Position numbers and translations under genes: made by a program. A stretch of 8,116 nt of DNA from an uncultured Campylobacter sp. (lineage in GTDB: Bacteria; Campylobacterota; Campylobacteria; Campylobacterales; Campylobacteraceae). A model generated the notes under the pieces. That model worked only from the letters and a program-made list of their open reading frames with translations. It searched no databases and was not told where the DNA came from. Below are positions 7,056 to 8,116 of the stretch, one piece after another. The stretch lies in assembly GCF_938017615.1 (NCBI RefSeq), contig NZ_CALIJA010000174.1, forward strand, positions 1 to 8,116. Reading direction: 5' to 3'. The first letter of the stretch is position 1. Each line of letters opens with the position of its first letter.

Positions 7056-7125
7056 TTCGTTATTTTTCATCAATTTTTTGTTAAAAATTAGCTAAAACAA
7101 ATGAAATTGCTGTTATAATAACGAA
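7056..7125. promoter_or_regulatory. Inverted 9-bp pair in the divergent region
   Basis: TTCGTTATT at 7056-7064 is the exact reverse complement of AATAACGAA at 7117-7125. Read in each gene's own direction, both the M23 gene and the SYLF gene carry AATAACGAA shortly before their ribosome sites. It could be a shared operator or a duplicated promoter edge. A 9-bp match in AT-rich DNA could also be chance. Confidence 0.3.
7111..7119 (+). promoter_or_regulatory. Extended -10 promoter of the SYLF gene
   Basis: TGT followed by a perfect TATAAT (7114-7119) is an extended -10 box ending 28 bases before the ATG at 7148. There is no good -35 match; the upstream DNA is A/T-rich, as is usual for Campylobacter housekeeping promoters. 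The box lies within the palindrome GTTATAATAAC (7112-7122). Confidence 0.75.
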
Positions 7126-7147
7126 AATTCAATTTTAAAAGGATTAA

Positions 7148-7966
7148 ATGATGAAAAAGTTTTTGCTTCTAGCATCTGTTGCACTTTGCGGTCTTTTGCA
7201 CGCGGACGTCGTGGCAAATCAAGAGGTTATAGCGGCGACTAACGTCGTTAGATCTTTCGTAGCGGCTAATAACTTCGGCACCGATGAGCGCTATCTAACC
7301 AGCGCCAAAGCCGTCGCAATCCTAACCGACGTAAAACGTTTAGCTGCGGGCGCATCGCTGCAGTACGGCGATGGAATTTTTAGCGTCAAAGGCGAGAACG
7401 GCGAGTGGAGTTCACCGATTTTTATCAAATATAAAGGCTACGGCGTGGGCTTACAAGCAGGCTACGAGACGAGCGACATCGTGATGATCTTTCATACTAC
7501 GAAGTCATATCAAGACATTTTTACTGGCACAGACACCCTTGAGATCAATGTAGGTGCTGCAGCAGGCGGCGTAGGTAGAAGAACCGGTCGCGCAACCGAT
7601 CTACCTGATATTTCTGCATGGATGGTAAGCCCGGGCGAGCAAACAGGCGTCTACCTAGGCGTATCGATCGACAACGGCAGAATCACTATCGACGATCAAC
7701 TAACTAACGACTTCTATGAGAGAATTTACGACTACGAGGACATCTTAAACGATTCTCCGCGCGCGAATAAATACGCAAAAAGATGGAAGGAAGTGATGAG
7801 GAAGTATTTTACAAACGGCGAGAAATACGGTGCTAGCAGCAGTGCAGCGATACCTGTAAATCACGTGCAGAAAAAATACCCTGATGGTAAGCCAATCATC
7901 TCAAACCGCTCTCCTAGAACTCATGCTAAGGCTACGCGAAGCAAAAAGGCTAAAAAAGCAAAATAA
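7148..7966 (+). CDS. Secreted SYLF (Ysc84-type) domain protein
   Basis: A 272-residue exported protein. Residues 1-19 form a signal peptide (MMKK, hydrophobic core, LLHA cut site). A Cys at 14 lacks the small residue a lipobox needs just before it, so I do not call it a lipoprotein. The SYLF/Ysc84-type domain, known in some relatives to bind membrane lipids, covers about 28-195. Its marks are AKAVAILTDVKRLAAG (53-68), the glycine-rich stretch around YGVGLQAGYETSDIVMIF (98-115), INVGAAAGGVGR (133-144) and the final block around GVYLGVSIDNG (167-177). The tail after about residue 205 is charged and ends in a Lys/Arg-rich run (252-272). AAAAGGA precedes the ATG at 7148; the next codon is also ATG, so the start could be 7151. 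It has its own promoter and terminator, so it is probably monocistronic. Its biological role is unknown. Confidence 0.88.
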   Translation: MMKKFLLLASVALCGLLHADVVANQEVIAATNVVRSFVAANNFGTDERYLTSAKAVAILTDVKRLAAGASLQYGDGIFSVKGENGEWSSPIFIKYKGYGVGLQAGYETSDIVMIFHTTKSYQDIFTGTDTLEINVGAAAGGVGRRTGRATDLPDISAWMVSPGEQTGVYLGVSIDNGRITIDDQLTNDFYERIYDYEDILNDSPRANKYAKRWKEVMRKYFTNGEKYGASSSAAIPVNHVQKKYPDGKPIISNRSPRTHAKATRSKKAKKAK

Positions 7967-7977
7967 ATTATCGAGCC

Positions 7978-8004
7978 AAGCCCCACTTATGGGGCTTCTT
8001 GTTT
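7978..8004 (+). terminator. Intrinsic terminator of the SYLF gene
   Basis: AAGCCCC (7978-7984) and GGGGCTT (7991-7997) form a perfect 7-bp stem with a six-base loop, followed by CTTGTTTT. It starts 12 bases after the stop codon at 7966. The remaining DNA to 8116 becomes very AT-rich and shows no gene; it may hold the promoter of something beyond the edge. Confidence 0.88.
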
Positions 8005-8116
8005 TGGATTTTGCGTTGAGTTTGTGCAAGAGCGTTTAGATGTGAAATCGAAACGCATAGGTTATTTTAGAAAGATTTATTGATTCTTTACTAAAGTATT
8101 TTATTTAATTTTTATG

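Noticed and set aside
7187..7192. Lipoprotein cysteine in the SYLF signal peptide
   Set aside because: The residue just before Cys14 is Leu, not Gly/Ala/Ser, and a good signal peptidase I site (LHA) follows at 17-19.
8080..8116. Promoter and ATG start of a further gene at the right edge
   Set aside because: The AT-rich DNA has a TTGATT but no good -10 box, and the ATG at 8114 has no ribosome site; too little sequence remains to judge.

Overview
The window most likely comes from a Campylobacter, probably one of the higher-GC, mostly oral species; C. gracilis is my best guess, by inference rather than comparison. The reasons are the neighbouring LysE-type exporter and dapE genes (a pairing I recall from C. 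jejuni), an M23 peptidase gene followed by a long uncharacterised gene (which I recall as resembling Cj1235-Cj1236), AAGGA-type ribosome sites, a TATAAT box with no clear -35, and a GC-rich background studded with AATT cores.

Layout. 1-743 has no convincing gene; it is full of AAATTT words and ends in a decayed tandem repeat of about 38 bp. 744-2534 is a plus-strand pair: a LysE-family exporter and dapE (succinyl-diaminopimelate desuccinylase). 2535-3599 is a second gene-free stretch of over 1 kb, rich in RAATTY words. On the minus strand follow ogt (3600-4163), a roughly 639-residue protein with a very long low-complexity linker (4309-6228), and an M23 peptidase (6230-7042). The last two are one base apart and form an operon read from the right. 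A 105-bp divergent region then leads to a plus-strand gene for a secreted SYLF/Ysc84-type protein (7148-7966), which ends at a clear terminator.

How the genes fit together. DapE makes LL-diaminopimelate for peptidoglycan and lysine, and the adjoining LysE-type exporter may balance lysine or a related amino acid. The M23 enzyme probably trims periplasmic peptidoglycan. Its partner is of unknown function, but its last ~140 residues look like a RusA-type resolvase fold with one catalytic Asp replaced by Ser. Ogt repairs O6-alkylguanine.

The most unusual signal is a large excess of RAATTY. By hand count, 22 of 25 AATT cores between 4977 and 5744 and about 24 of 27 between 2600 and 3600 have the R...Y flanks, at about 25-30 sites per kb where about one is expected. 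RAATTY is the site methylated by the C. jejuni orphan methyltransferase CtsM, which marks DNA for efficient natural transformation. These regions may therefore be reservoirs of a methylation-dependent self-DNA signal. The same word has shaped the protein linker, where it is read as KF, EF, NF and NS.
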